A DNA stretch of 64,000 nt from CAYFZO01 sp965223735 (GCA_965223735.1 OZ245010.1:1364001-1428000), one strand, 5' to 3'; shown: positions 26,362 through 36,046, counted from the stretch's first letter. Made by a program: numbers and translations. The notes: a model not told the origin generated them from the letters alone.

Positions 26362-27534
26362 ATGAAACGCGGCGGGATCGGCAGACATGAGATCACGAGT
26401 GCTCAGGGCGAGCAGGTACGCGCCTTTGTGCCGGCATCGTTGCCGCCAGTTCCTGCTTTGGCACTGAGTGATGGCTTGCTCCAGTCAGCGCTCGAGTCGG
26501 CAACGCTGGCTCTGGGGCGCCTCGATGCCATCTTGACCCTGCTGCCGGACAAAACGCTCTTTCTCTACACTTATGTGCGCAAGGAGGCAGTGCTTTCCTC
26601 CCAAATAGAGGGAACACAGTCGTCGTTGTCTGATCTTTTGCTCTACGAATCGGATATGGCATCTAAGGTTCCGCACGATGATGTGGCTGAAGTTTCATGC
26701 CATGTTGCAGCGCTGGAACATGGCATGAAGCGCCTGCGGGAAGACTTTCCGTTGTCAAACCGGTTGATCCGCGAAATTCACGGCGTGTTGATGTCGCGCG
26801 GGCGAGGCAGCAGCAAAGACCCCGGTGAATTCCGCCGCTCACAGAACTGGATCGGCGGCACCCGGCCCGGCAACGCCGCCTTCGTGCCGCCGCCGCATAT
26901 CGCCGTGCCCGATTGCATGGCGGCGCTCGAGAATTTCCTTCATGCCGAAAACGACGGGTTGCCGGTGCTGGTGCGGGCGGGACTTGCACACGTGCAGTTC
27001 GAGACCATCCACCCTTTCCTTGACGGGAACGGCCGCGTGGGAAGGCTGCTGATCACACTCCTGCTGTGCTACGCCGGCGTATTGCGGGAACCTCTCCTGT
27101 ACCTGAGCCTTTATTTCAAGCAACACCGCAGTACCTATTATGATCTGCTGGATCAGGTGCGGCGCACCGGTGATTGGGAGGCGTGGCTTGCTTTCTTCCT
27201 CGAGGGAGTGCGGTTGACGGCTGAAGGTGCGGTTCTGACCGTGCAACGTCTGGACCGGATATTTATGGATGATCGTGTCCGGATCGGGAAGGCCGGGCGT
27301 CGCGCCGGTTCGGCCCTGCGTGTACACGAAGCGCTTAAAGCGCGACCGATCCTGTCCCTGTCCCAAGCCTGTCGCGATACGGAACTTTCTCTGCCGGCGG
27401 TCTCCTCGGCCATGGAACTGCTTGTTGAAGAGGGGATTGCGCGCGAGCTGACCGGAAAGTCCCGTAACCGCCGATTTGGTTATGATCGGTATCTCTCCAT
27501 TCTGAATGAAGGGACTGGGGAGCAGTCGCCTTAG
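26362..27534 (+). CDS. Fic-domain AMPylator (class II, self-inhibited)
   Basis: Fic proteins usually transfer AMP to target hydroxyls. The catalytic motif is intact: HPFLDGNGRVGRL. The N-terminal inhibitory helix motif (S/T)xxxEG is present as SSQIEGT, so this is a self-regulated class II enzyme rather than a toxin needing a separate antitoxin. The C-terminal 90 residues look like a winged helix (LSLPAVSSAMELLVEEGIAREL). Length is 390 residues; a GGGGGT site precedes the ATG. Confidence 0.92.
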   Translation: MKRGGIGRHEITSAQGEQVRAFVPASLPPVPALALSDGLLQSALESATLALGRLDAILTLLPDKTLFLYTYVRKEAVLSSQIEGTQSSLSDLLLYESDMASKVPHDDVAEVSCHVAALEHGMKRLREDFPLSNRLIREIHGVLMSRGRGSSKDPGEFRRSQNWIGGTRPGNAAFVPPPHIAVPDCMAALENFLHAENDGLPVLVRAGLAHVQFETIHPFLDGNGRVGRLLITLLLCYAGVLREPLLYLSLYFKQHRSTYYDLLDQVRRTGDWEAWLAFFLEGVRLTAEGAVLTVQRLDRIFMDDRVRIGKAGRRAGSALRVHEALKARPILSLSQACRDTELSLPAVSSAMELLVEEGIARELTGKSRNRRFGYDRYLSILNEGTGEQSP

Positions 27535-27683
27535 GCGAAACCCCGTCTGTCGTCGTATTTTTTCAGGCCCCGCTGGGGTAAACAGCAGCTGAAGCAAAGC
27601 GAGCGGGGTTCCATCCCAGATTATTTCTGACAATAAGTTTCAGGCAACGCCCCAAAATCAAAACATCTAAAAAGTTGATGGTA

Positions 27684-27856
27684 TTAACCGGCCTTTGCTT
27701 CAGAAGTGGGTGCTGTTTCATCGAAAACCGGCTTGATCAGGATGATATGGTCAGGCAACTTTTTTCCATTTCCCTATACAATGTTGGGAAAACAGATTTC
27801 GGATAAGTAAGGTGCCAAGCGGTAATAAATACGTTGGCATCTACACAATAGCTCAC
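27684..27856 (-). pseudogene. Truncated, frameshifted DUF4411 (PIN-like) toxin
   Basis: From a GTG at 27856 overlapping the ImmA stop, the minus strand reads MSYCVDANVFITAWHLTYP, the start of the DUF4411 PIN family with its first acidic residue (VDAN). After YREMEK an A-run of 6 shifts the frame (27760-27765); restoring one A gives KLPDHIILIKPVFDE before a stop at 27684. The rest of the roughly 160-residue domain is missing. ImmA-type regulators are commonly followed by this family, so this is the remnant of a toxin. Confidence 0.75.
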
Positions 27857-29013
27857 AACAGATCTTCCAATTGCAAGGCGTTCGCCGCTCTTTTAATACC
27901 CAGTAACTTGCATAATTTATGCAACCCGATTTCTTTCTCCCGATATGCCTGAACAACCGCTCTGGAATAAATACCGCCGTACTGGTTTAATATTTCTTTA
28001 GCTATATTTCTTTTTATCGGAACACTTCTGTTTTTTTGATCTTCTTTTATTTGCCGATACTCCTTTTTCAACCATCTTTCTATCTGGCCATATTGTCGCT
28101 GATCGACAATATTCAAATGTCGCATTCTTACTAAACAGGCGTACTTGCTGACACGAAACTTTTTTGCTATTGCGTCGATTTTTTCCAGTTGTCCCTGTTG
28201 GTTTTCCATTAATGACCATGTTGTTGTTTCTGGGAGAAAGGTGGCGTGAGGCATCAACACCTCGCCGGCAAATTCGTCGCACCATTTTTCTGCTCTTGAT
28301 TGATCAATAGCATTTCCCGCATCAAACACACTTTGCTTTTTCAACAAATGCCCCAATTCATGGAACAGCGTAAAAGATTGTGCTTTACGTGCATCAGAGT
28401 CGTTGATGACAATGATGGGCAGGGTGTCTTTATAGATGGATATTCCACGAAACAGATTTGGGTCAACCTTTGACCAACTGGAATATTTGCTGGTCATAAA
28501 GATGAAAACCTCTTGATCTTCGGTCAACTTTTTCCACCCTTGAAAGTCGTGGCGGATGGTTTCAGAACATCCCAGCCATCTTCGTACCGACCGGGCGAGT
28601 ACCGAAATATTTGACTTCTGGCCGGGTGGTGAAAAAGGTGGTACCGGTTCTCCCATATTCTCCCTGAATTCAAGTATCAATTCCCTGAAACGCGCGACAT
28701 TGGCCGTAACAGACCTTAGCTTGTAGTCGTCAAAAACCGGGCCGGAAGCGGCAAATTTTCTGAACGCCGGAATGGAGTTTTTGAATTGGTATTGGTTGGG
28801 CAGTTCTTTCCTCAGAAAAACCCACTGCGGTACTTGATACAGGCCCGCCAGTTTCGCAAGTTGGTTAAAAGAGGGCTTAACCTCGTTTTTCTCAATCTTG
28901 TCAAGTGTCTTTACCAACGCTTTTTTCTGTGCCTGCTCAATGCTCAAACCAATCTGCTCACGGCACTGGCGCAAGATGTCAGGGTTGATGTTTTCCGCTT
29001 TGAGTCTGTTCAT
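27853..29013 (-). CDS. XRE-family regulator with ImmA/IrrE metalloprotease domain
   Basis: The N-terminal helix-turn-helix (SIEQAQKKALVKTLDKIEKN) is followed by an ImmA/IrrE peptidase domain with the zinc motif FTLFHELGHLLKK and a distal glutamate region WCDEFAGEVLMP. Such proteins act as antitoxin-like repressors or cleave repressors after damage. The gene is intact at 386 residues, but its downstream PIN partner is broken. Confidence 0.9.
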   Translation of the reverse strand: MNRLKAENINPDILRQCREQIGLSIEQAQKKALVKTLDKIEKNEVKPSFNQLAKLAGLYQVPQWVFLRKELPNQYQFKNSIPAFRKFAASGPVFDDYKLRSVTANVARFRELILEFRENMGEPVPPFSPPGQKSNISVLARSVRRWLGCSETIRHDFQGWKKLTEDQEVFIFMTSKYSSWSKVDPNLFRGISIYKDTLPIIVINDSDARKAQSFTLFHELGHLLKKQSVFDAGNAIDQSRAEKWCDEFAGEVLMPHATFLPETTTWSLMENQQGQLEKIDAIAKKFRVSKYACLVRMRHLNIVDQRQYGQIERWLKKEYRQIKEDQKNRSVPIKRNIAKEILNQYGGIYSRAVVQAYREKEIGLHKLCKLLGIKRAANALQLEDLL

Positions 29014-29315
29014 ATTAGTACTCTGAGAAATTGTGTGAGGACAAAAACATATTGCGGCATATCTGCTGATTCAAAAAGGAAGTTGACATGCCAGCTCAGC
29101 CCATCGGTTTCCGCCTCAAAGGTTTCCATAAGATCGCCTTTTTATCATCCATAAGGAAGGCGACGGTGGTAACCCAAAGCCTGATGAACCGAAACCCTGA
29201 CATTCTGGGAAAAACACAGCCTGAATGCCACCCCCGACGCATTCAAAACCGGCCGCGCGCCTTGAGCCGCTGTGCAAAACCACCGGGTTTCCATCCAGCC
29301 GGATGATCAGGTCGA
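29014..29315. other. Intergenic region with no supported gene
   Basis: About 300 bases between the divergent ImmA/IrrE promoter side and the RelE-like toxin stop. A 72-codon plus-strand frame (MPAQPIGFRLKGFHKIAFLS...) exists but shows no family resemblance and ends in low-complexity sequence, so I do not call it a gene. Confidence 0.5.
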
Positions 29316-29660
29316 TCAGTTCTGATACCTGCTCAAGTACTCTTCCACCCGCCCGTGATCTTCGTTTCCCTTATCTCCCTTATAGTGAATCTTGATAAAT
29401 TCAATTCGCTGCTCCTGCTCAAAACACGAGTAGATGATGCGCAACGATGACCCCTTCAAGTATCGGCAGAACAGGCGGGCTTTTACAATACACAGAACGT
29501 CGTTGCGGGTGATGACGTGAAAATGCTTGCCGTTCCCAAGCGGGATGACGGAAACAACGTTCCGGAACTCCTGGAGATCTTCGGGAAGTGATCGATATTT
29601 TCTGGCAAGGCGCTTGCGTTCTTTTTGAAATTCCGGCAACTCATCAAAGTTCATCGTCAT
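29316..29660 (-). CDS. RelE/HigB-like toxin
   Basis: A 114-residue protein with the RelE-fold pattern: FDELPEFQKERKRLARKYRS, the central FCRYLKGSSLRIIYSCFEQE and the end IEFIKIHYKGDKGNEDHGRV. RelE-like toxins cleave mRNA at the ribosome. It overlaps the 3' end of the upstream Panacea antitoxin gene, giving a classic two-gene module. Confidence 0.85.
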   Translation of the reverse strand: MTMNFDELPEFQKERKRLARKYRSLPEDLQEFRNVVSVIPLGNGKHFHVITRNDVLCIVKARLFCRYLKGSSLRIIYSCFEQEQRIEFIKIHYKGDKGNEDHGRVEEYLSRYQN

Positions 29661-30474
29661 AGTGTCTTACAGAGTACTTTTCGTCGCGGTAAAAGACGCT
29701 CTCATAAGAAAGCGGCTGGCGGTTTTGCGCCGACTGCCAGGGAATATCCCCGTGTGAATAGTGCTCTATTTCTGTCGCGTTTTTATCGGAGAGACGGGCT
29801 AATACATCATCAATATGTTCAACGTCGCGGGCGGAGAGCGTGTCGAGGGCCGGACGCCTGAGGGGAAGGTATTTCCTTTGCTCATATTTGAAATACTGAC
29901 TCTTCACCGCCTCGATTTCTCCATTCTTTTGCATGTCTTCCAGCACTGAACTCAATTCAGCGGAGGTCGGCCCGTGATGATTCTTGATGTAAGTCGCGCC
30001 CATCAGGTTTTCCTCGAATTTTTCGTAATAATCGAAGTCAATGAAGTAAAGCAGTTTATGGAGCACGGTCTCCCCTACGTTCGGCTTGCCGCCGACTTTA
30101 TTCAGGACGTAAAGAAGAACCTGCCTGAATGTATCGAGATTTTGTTGCGTCACGCGAATTTGGAGGCCTTCAGTTTTTCGCGCAGGCCGCTTTGTAAGTT
30201 TCACTGTATGCCTCGGTTCATGCTCGGCCAGAAAATCCTCGAGCGACATATCAAAAATCGCCGCAAGCTTCCTGGCTTCGGTAACCGTAAGCTCCCGCTT
30301 ACCGCGCTCAATGTGCATGTAGGTGGGGCGGGACATACCCAGCTCTGATGCAACATGTTCCTGCGTCATGTTGCGCTTGGTGCGTTGCCCGTGGATGAAT
30401 TTTCCAAGCATGGTGGCGTTCTGCCTCCGCTTTTCCCGGCGTGAGCGTGTCGAGGTTTTTTCAGCATAAGCCAT
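29644..30474 (-). CDS. Panacea (DUF4065/SocA-like) antitoxin with XRE HTH
   Basis: An N-terminal helix-turn-helix (RNMTQEHVASELGMSRPTYM) is fused to a Panacea domain (VGETVLHKLLYFIDFDYYEK, ATYIKNHHGPTSAELSSVLE). Panacea antitoxins are known to neutralise very diverse toxins. The start used is the ATG at 30474 (MAYAEKTSTRS), which leaves 276 residues; upstream in-frame starts at 30498 and 30594 lack a ribosome binding site. It overlaps the RelE-like toxin gene. Confidence 0.88.
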   Translation of the reverse strand: MAYAEKTSTRSRREKRRQNATMLGKFIHGQRTKRNMTQEHVASELGMSRPTYMHIERGKRELTVTEARKLAAIFDMSLEDFLAEHEPRHTVKLTKRPARKTEGLQIRVTQQNLDTFRQVLLYVLNKVGGKPNVGETVLHKLLYFIDFDYYEKFEENLMGATYIKNHHGPTSAELSSVLEDMQKNGEIEAVKSQYFKYEQRKYLPLRRPALDTLSARDVEHIDDVLARLSDKNATEIEHYSHGDIPWQSAQNRQPLSYESVFYRDEKYSVRHYDDEL

Positions 30475-30495
30475 GTATAATTTCTTTTCAATATG

Positions 30496-30516
30496 CATGT
30501 AAAATATTTGTACATG
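30496..30516. promoter_or_regulatory. Palindromic operator candidate of the Panacea-RelE module
   Basis: CATGTA-N9-TACATG is a perfect 6-base inverted repeat located 22 bases upstream of the antitoxin start, where an autorepressor with an HTH domain would bind. The 9-base spacer is AT-rich. Confidence 0.55.
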
Positions 30517-30620
30517 TGGCGCCATTGAGCGCGGATGACTGATTGGATCCGCCGCGACGGATGCTGCTATCCCCGCCGGAAAGCCTGCTGCCACACGGGG
30601 TTTGCGGTTTACTCAAAGCG

Positions 30621-30790
30621 TTGAGTAATCGGGAGTTCATCCGCCCCCACGCTGCGGAGCTGTTGCGATACCTGCGTAAGCCAGCCTCGGCGCTTCCTTC
30701 AGGTTGTTGCAGGCGCGTGGCAGGTGGGCAGGACCACGCTGGTCGAGCAGGTGGCGGCGCGTATGGGCGGGAGGCATAACCCCCCTGTCG
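30621..30790 (+). pseudogene. Fragment of an AAA_14/DUF4143 ATPase
   Basis: The frame from TTG 30621 reads LSNREFIRPHAAELLRYLRKP, then shifts near 30690 into RRFLQVVAGAWQVGRTTLVE, a recognisable but altered Walker A of the family (normally GPRQVGKTTL). It stops soon after. Only the first 50 or so residues of a roughly 400-residue ATPase remain. The following stretch 30830-31090 has a minus-strand fragment (DAPYVVHPADGTAALVKAKE) that I do not recognise. Confidence 0.6.
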
Positions 30791-31096
30791 GCAAAGGTAA
30801 TTTCTGCCGTGATTCATCTAGCTCAAACTTCGGCGGGCTAGGGTGCCGCGTTGAGGGGGGGGCGTGTTGAGACTCGTCAAGAAACCACAAGTGATGCTGC
30901 TTGAAATACTTTTCTTTTGCTTTGACCAACGCGGCCGTTCCATCGGCGGGGTGGACGACATACGGCGCGTCCTGATATGAAGATATTCTTGGGAATTTCT
31001 TGAACGGCAGGATGCCAATCCGCAAAGGCGGGCAGTCGATGTGGATAACAGCGTCGCTGTACGGTAGCGGTTGCGCGCCAGCGGACGGGATCCTGC

Positions 31097-31936
31097 TCAC
31101 CCCTCCCCAACAAACCCCCTGATCCACTCCCAATACTCATCGCCGGTCTTCCTCCAGAGCCAGTGATGGCCGGTGCCTTCAACCGTCTTGAAGGTCTTGT
31201 CCTGCGAGAGATACGCCTCGTATAACGCCTGCCCCTGCTCGAACGGCACCACCCGGTCGTGCGTGCCGTGCATGAACAGCGCGGGCGAGTTGATATGGCG
31301 TACTTTGTCCACCGAGTGGAACGGTTGCCCGAGTCCTGGGAACCATCCCAGCCCCGCTTTTTCCACCATCGCCCTGCCGCTGAGAAAAGGCGCGACCAGG
31401 ATCAGGCCGGCATAGTCGCGCCGTCGTGCCACCTCGACCGCGACCGCCGCCCCCAGCGATCGGCCGTAGAGGTAGGTGTTGTCCGGCTCAAACTCCAATT
31501 CCTCGCGGACATACCGCAAGGCCGCCTCGGCGTCTTCATACAGGCCGGACTCGGACGGCTCGCCTTCGCTTTTTCCATAACCCCGGTAGCTCAGCAGAAA
31601 AACATTGGCCATCTCGGACAGCCTGACGCCGGCGGGTACCCTGATATACAGATGCCAGCCGTTGCCGTGGAAGTACACGATCACCTTGTCCGACTTGGGG
31701 TTGGGAAAAAACAGCGCCTGCAACCGGGTCTCCTGATCGAGCGACGGGAAGAATATCTCCTCGATCGCGGTGTCCTCGCAGCTCTTCTCGGTGTGCTTGA
31801 AGTAATCGCAGTGCGTTGCGTCCTGAGAAAGCTTTTTCGCAGGCAGGAACATGACGGTCTCGAAGACCTGATCGCCGCAACCGGTGAGCAGCAGGGCGAG
31901 CGACAGAACAGCGGTTTTCAAGCAAGGTTTCAGCAT
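31097..31936 (-). CDS. Alpha/beta-hydrolase lipoprotein
   Basis: A 279-residue secreted lipoprotein, with signal and lipobox LALLLTGCG. The hydrolase triad is visible: nucleophile in LYGRSLGAAVAVE, aspartate in FMHGTHDRVVPFEQG and histidine in GTGHHWLW. The oxyanion region is VYFHGNGW. It resembles the BEM46/ABHD13 type of serine hydrolase. Substrate is unknown. Confidence 0.9.
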   Translation of the reverse strand: MLKPCLKTAVLSLALLLTGCGDQVFETVMFLPAKKLSQDATHCDYFKHTEKSCEDTAIEEIFFPSLDQETRLQALFFPNPKSDKVIVYFHGNGWHLYIRVPAGVRLSEMANVFLLSYRGYGKSEGEPSESGLYEDAEAALRYVREELEFEPDNTYLYGRSLGAAVAVEVARRRDYAGLILVAPFLSGRAMVEKAGLGWFPGLGQPFHSVDKVRHINSPALFMHGTHDRVVPFEQGQALYEAYLSQDKTFKTVEGTGHHWLWRKTGDEYWEWIRGFVGEG

Positions 31937-32208
31937 CCGTTCATTCCATAGCAGCTTTTAGGCGGCCCGACGCGCTGTTCGGGTGACTGCCGCTGAAGCG
32001 GGGCGGCATCAAGTTCAGTGTACCGTTTGCGTTGCATTTCGAGATCTCCTTTTGGTTCAGTGTACGGGAAATCTCTCATTCAACTTAGTGTCCCTTTCCA
32101 GTAAAAAATCAAAAGGCTTAAAGAGCCAACGCAGCCTGAACGGGATCCTTCACCGGGGAACAGGTGAAGGCCGGGGTGCTGCAATGTTTTCGCCCAACGT
32201 CGGCAAGG
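31937..32208. repeat. Intergenic region with two GTTCAGTGTAC copies
   Basis: GTTCAGTGTAC occurs at 32013 and 32055, 42 bases apart. The spacing and the flanking GAAATCTC-like sequence recall the terminal repeats of insertion sequences, but no transposase is present, so this could be only a remnant or coincidence. No gene is supported here. Confidence 0.3.
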
Positions 32209-33452
32209 CTATTGCCACAGCGCGGCAAGCGGCACGGCATAAAGTTTATCGCCAAACGGCACGACGTCTTTGCCTGCGTACAGCACAACGCCACAGGCAA
32301 AATCATCTCCGGTAGCGTCTTGCAGCACTTTCATGTCTTTGAAGTCATGGGCGTCGATGCGATCAGATGTTTTTACCTCAATCCCGGCCAGTGAGCCGTC
32401 AGGCCGTTCCAGAACAAAATCCACTGCCTTGTTGTCGCCAGTCCTGAAATGCAGAAGATTGGCCCTGAGGTCTGAGAATGAAAGCAGTTTAAGGAGTTCG
32501 GCCGCCACGAAGTTCTCAACGACGTGGCCGTAAAGATCGGGCTTGCGCGCCCTGAGGTCATCCGGATCCCAGTTCAGTAAATGGCAAAGCAGCGACGTAT
32601 CAGGCAGATAGCCTGTGGGCGATTTGACCAGGCGTTTGCCGATGTTGCGGTACCAGGGCGGGACGTCGAAACTCAGGAACATGGCGCGCAAAATGCCACG
32701 ATAACTTCTGCTGGTCATGGGATTCAGGCCGATATCGCGGGCAATGTCAGCTTCATTCATAAGGTTGCCCGCGCGGGTTGCCAGGATGCGCAGCATGGTG
32801 GGCAGAAGACCGATCTTTTCCAGCTTGGAGATCATTCGGACGTCGCGTTGCAGAATGGTTGTGAGATAGCCGTCAAACCATTCGCTTTGCTCCCGCGCTG
32901 CTTTGCCGGATATCTCCGGGAATGTCGCCGCGCGGATGGCTTTGTTCAAGGACGGCTTGTTCTGAATGGCAGCAAAGTCGCAGGCAAACAGCTTGTCCGG
33001 GAAATCACCCACGTTTTTGAACACCTCGCAGGCGGCAAAGGGATAAAGTGTTTTGACGCTCATGCGCCCGACCAGTGGCTCGGACAGTTTGGGCAGGGCC
33101 ATGACATTGGCTGAGCCGGTCAGCAAAAACCGGCCACTGCTGTGTTTTTTGTTCTCAAGACGCAGTTCATCGACCACGATCTTCAATGCACGGAACAAGT
33201 CCGGCACCATCTGGACCTCGTCGATGATCACGGCGCCTTTGTGCTGGTTCAGAAAACTTTCCGGGGATGCCGATGCCGCCGCCATCTGCGTTGCATTGTC
33301 GAAGCTCACATAGTCCGCCGGATAATCGTTGCGGGCCAGAGTTTGAGCGAGGGTGCTTTTGCTGGCCTGACGGGGGCCGTTGAGAAAAAGACCGGGTTGT
33401 TCTTCAGCGCAAACAGGACCTTTCCGGATAGTTTTCGGGCGGTATGTTTCAC
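32209..33452 (-). pseudogene. AAA_14/DUF4143 ATP-binding protein, frameshifted near its N-terminus
   Basis: Most of the protein is open: GAVIIDEVQMVPDLFRALK (Walker B region), RFLLTGSANVMALPKL, and a C-terminal DUF4143 nuclease-like domain (AVDFVLERPDGSLAGIEVK). A GTG at 33452 with AGAGGGA begins MKHTARKLSGKVLFALK. Loss of one base near 33402 then moves the sequence into another frame, which continues EQPGLFLNGPRQASKSTLAQ. The Walker A also reads RQASKST where the family has RQAGKST. Both lesions suggest an inactive gene. Confidence 0.75.
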
Positions 33453-33915
33453 GGCATCCCTCTGTATATCTAAATGTAATCTTTATATTTACTAAATGTA
33501 AGGTTTAGTTTTGCAAGATATGGCGCGGTCCCGCCGTGGCGTCGCTTTTACCGCGACCGCCGCCTCGGGAAGCAGTCGTCTAAAATTCCTTGACGCTGTT
33601 GATGCGCAGGCCTCGACACCTGAAGCCGCATCTCGCTGTTCGTGATCGTGTCTGGGGGTGTCAGGGGTTGGGGGGAAGGCGGTCTGAGCGGTTTTGCAGG
33701 CAAGCCTTTTCAGTTAAGTCTCTCAAGGCGGGGCGGTGTAATGGGGGCTGTAAATCTCGATTCTGGCAGGGTGCTGATGTTTTGCGCTATGCTTTGTTTA
33801 AGGAAATCAAGAAGCTGTAAGGGCATTGTGAAGCGCAGTGATCATCTCACTGCCTGATTTTCTATGTCGCCTCGGTGCTTATTGAAAGGTGGGTTTTTGG
33901 TTCAGGTTACGGCTT
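33453..33915. other. Intergenic region without a supported gene
   Basis: Between the divergently transcribed AAA_14 gene and the HNH gene. Open frames of 70-76 codons occur but have no family resemblance or good start signals. I see no repeats or RNA genes. Confidence 0.5.
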
Positions 33916-34713
33916 ATGAGCAGAAACTGGAGTAGGCGGGAAGTGCTGGTCGCTTTCAATTTATATTGCCGCACACCCTTTGGTCAAATTAATGGCGACA
34001 ACCCTGAGATTATTCATCTGGCCAATACTCTGAATCGAACTCCTGGGTCAGTGGCAATGAAAATGGTTAACTTGGCACATCATGATCCGGCACATAGCAG
34101 AAGAGGAGTTGTTGGGCTTAGGCATGGCAGCAAGATCGATAAGCAAGTGTGGGATGAGTTTAACCAATCACCGACGAAAACACTTTATGAAAGTGACCTT
34201 CTGCTTGAGACATTAGAGCAATCAGAGCAAAAGGAGATTCCGGAAATAATGAGGGATACATGGCCGATCCAAGGAATGGGAAAAGCAAGGATTGCAAAAG
34301 AACGCGAGGGACAGGGGTTTTTCCGAAAGATGATGCTTGCCACATACGAGAATAGGTGTTGCATCACGGGAATTCACATTCCGGTATTGCTTAATGCTAG
34401 TCATATAAAGCCATGGTCTGGTCATCTGAAGGAGCGACTTGATCCAAGGGATGGCTTTTTGCTTAATGTGTTACATCATAAAGCTTTTGATGAAGGGCTC
34501 ATTACTATTACCCCTGACTACAAGGTAAAGGTTTCCGGTAAATTATGGGAGAGAAGGCCAAAGCCAAAATGGCTCAGGTTTTTTGATGATTATGATGGGG
34601 CTCTCATATCCTCTCCCAAAAGATTTATTCCAGACAAGGATTTTTTGGATTGGCATCATAATCACATATTTGAGAATCTACATACCACGAACCGACGCAT
34701 TGACGACAAATGA
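33916..34713 (+). CDS. HNH restriction endonuclease-like protein
   Basis: The C-terminal HNH_2 domain is clear: RCCITGIHIPVLLNASHIKP and LLNVLHHKAFDEGLITI. The N-terminal part (WSRREVLVAFNLYCRTPFGQ, NTLNRTPGSVAMKMVNLAH) is a conserved helical DNA-binding-like segment found in this family. The start used is ATG 33916 (MSRNWSRRE). It overlaps the NERD gene by 4 bases (ATGA), so the two are co-translated. Confidence 0.87.
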   Translation: MSRNWSRREVLVAFNLYCRTPFGQINGDNPEIIHLANTLNRTPGSVAMKMVNLAHHDPAHSRRGVVGLRHGSKIDKQVWDEFNQSPTKTLYESDLLLETLEQSEQKEIPEIMRDTWPIQGMGKARIAKEREGQGFFRKMMLATYENRCCITGIHIPVLLNASHIKPWSGHLKERLDPRDGFLLNVLHHKAFDEGLITITPDYKVKVSGKLWERRPKPKWLRFFDDYDGALISSPKRFIPDKDFLDWHHNHIFENLHTTNRRIDDK

Positions 34714-35603
34714 ATAGCTTGAACTTGTCATTCCTGATCATTGCAGTAGTACTGGGTCAATTACTCGTGCTTAGGTTTTTTATTTGGAAAGAAAAAAGAA
34801 AGAGAAAACGTTCACCGTTCACTGAAAAAATTCTGCGTTTTCCAGGATATAAGTTACGACAGCAGCTTGATGAAGTCGGCGACAAGCTTCTTCTAACGCC
34901 TGTTTACAATTTAATGTTTGTAATGATAATAATAGTATTTTCAATGAGTTCCGAATTTAAATCCGTGCCTCTGATAATTTATGTTGCCACCTTTATTTTA
35001 TTCTTGTTTTATATTTGGCAACTAAGCAGGCGTTTTAAAAGCTTAGTCAATTTACATCTTGGTTGGAAAGGTGAAGTCTATACTGGGGAAGAACTTAATA
35101 GGCTAATGCGCGAGGGCGCTTGGGTATATCACGATTTTCCTTATAAATATGGCAATATAGATCATGTCGTTGTTTCCAGGGGAGGAGTATTTGCAATAGA
35201 AACAAAGGCTGTTAGAAAACCTGATCGTTCAGATGGGAATAGCGAATACAAAGTTAATGTTCAGAATGAAGTTCTTTGTTTTCCACACATGAAAACTTCT
35301 AAACCAATAAAGCAGGCAAAATTGCACGCGCGACACCTTAAGAGATTTATAGCCGACAGGGCAGACATCCAAGTAGAAGTTATACCGGTTGTAGCATTGC
35401 CGGGTTGGTATGTTAAGGATGATAGAAACTCTGATGTTCGGGTTATAAATCCTAAGCGCGGCGCCGTCTTCAAAGAGCAAGTCAAGCGGTCGAATATCAG
35501 TTCAAAAGAAACCGAAGAAATAGCTCGTTCTATTGAAGAAATTGTAAGAGATATCAGTCCCGCATCCAAAAGATTTGATCCTGGCCGGCGCGAAAGAATA
35601 TGA
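34710..35603 (+). CDS. Membrane-anchored NERD-domain nuclease-related protein
   Basis: Two or three hydrophobic helices (LSFLIIAVVLGQLLVLRFF; YNLMFVMIIIVFSM; VPLIIYVATFILFLFYIW) precede a NERD domain with the restriction-nuclease-like core GNIDHVVVSRGGVFAIETKA. NERD proteins have a PD-(D/E)XK-like fold. The overlap with the HNH gene suggests one functional unit, plausibly defence against foreign DNA at the membrane. Confidence 0.85.
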   Translation: MNSLNLSFLIIAVVLGQLLVLRFFIWKEKRKRKRSPFTEKILRFPGYKLRQQLDEVGDKLLLTPVYNLMFVMIIIVFSMSSEFKSVPLIIYVATFILFLFYIWQLSRRFKSLVNLHLGWKGEVYTGEELNRLMREGAWVYHDFPYKYGNIDHVVVSRGGVFAIETKAVRKPDRSDGNSEYKVNVQNEVLCFPHMKTSKPIKQAKLHARHLKRFIADRADIQVEVIPVVALPGWYVKDDRNSDVRVINPKRGAVFKEQVKRSNISSKETEEIARSIEEIVRDISPASKRFDPGRRERI

Positions 35604-35718
35604 TATATGGAATAGGAGAAGGGCAGAGGATCGTAAACTGTGAGAATCAAAATAGTGTATTTGTGGAAAAATTGTAAGTCTTCTATTCGCACCAGAATCT
35701 CACGAATGAGCTATTGTT

Positions 35719-36046
35719 ATGACTATTTGTTACTACTGCGAAGACTGCGGAGAAGAAATCGAATTCCGTCTTTGATAATAATAATGATCCCTCTTGGTAT
35801 ATATCGATAAGAAAGGAATATAAAGATCAGCCAACATCTGACCTGAATATATTCATTGGAGAAATCATCAAAATTCGTTTTGATCCTGTAAACGATCAAG
35901 TTCCGTATCTTGCCATTGTTAGTTTGAAAGAAAAAAGTCTTGTTACTTTGGATCTTGAAATCAGACTACAGCTGGAGAAAACCACTGCTGATCCTGAGTT
36001 TTTTGGATTGCAAGAGAGTGATTTTAAGGATATAAAAAGGCTATGA
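35719..36046 (+). pseudogene. Small hypothetical protein split by a +1 frameshift
   Basis: ATG 35719 gives MTICYYCEDCGEEIEFRL with a CxxC pair, then stops. One base out of frame, translation continues from about 35774 as DNNNDPSWYISIRKEYKDQ to a stop at 36046 with no interruption (91 codons). The simplest reading is one gene of about 108 residues with a single extra base near 35770. No family recognised. Confidence 0.5.

Noticed and set aside
30699..31133. A 144-codon minus-strand frame before the lipoprotein hydrolase
   Set aside because: The central part may be a coding remnant, but the frame overlaps the AAA_14 fragment, has no recognisable domain and ends in low-complexity sequence.
32013..32065. 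Two GTTCAGTGTAC copies as ends of an insertion sequence
   Set aside because: No transposase gene or matching opposite end; listed only as a weak repeat.
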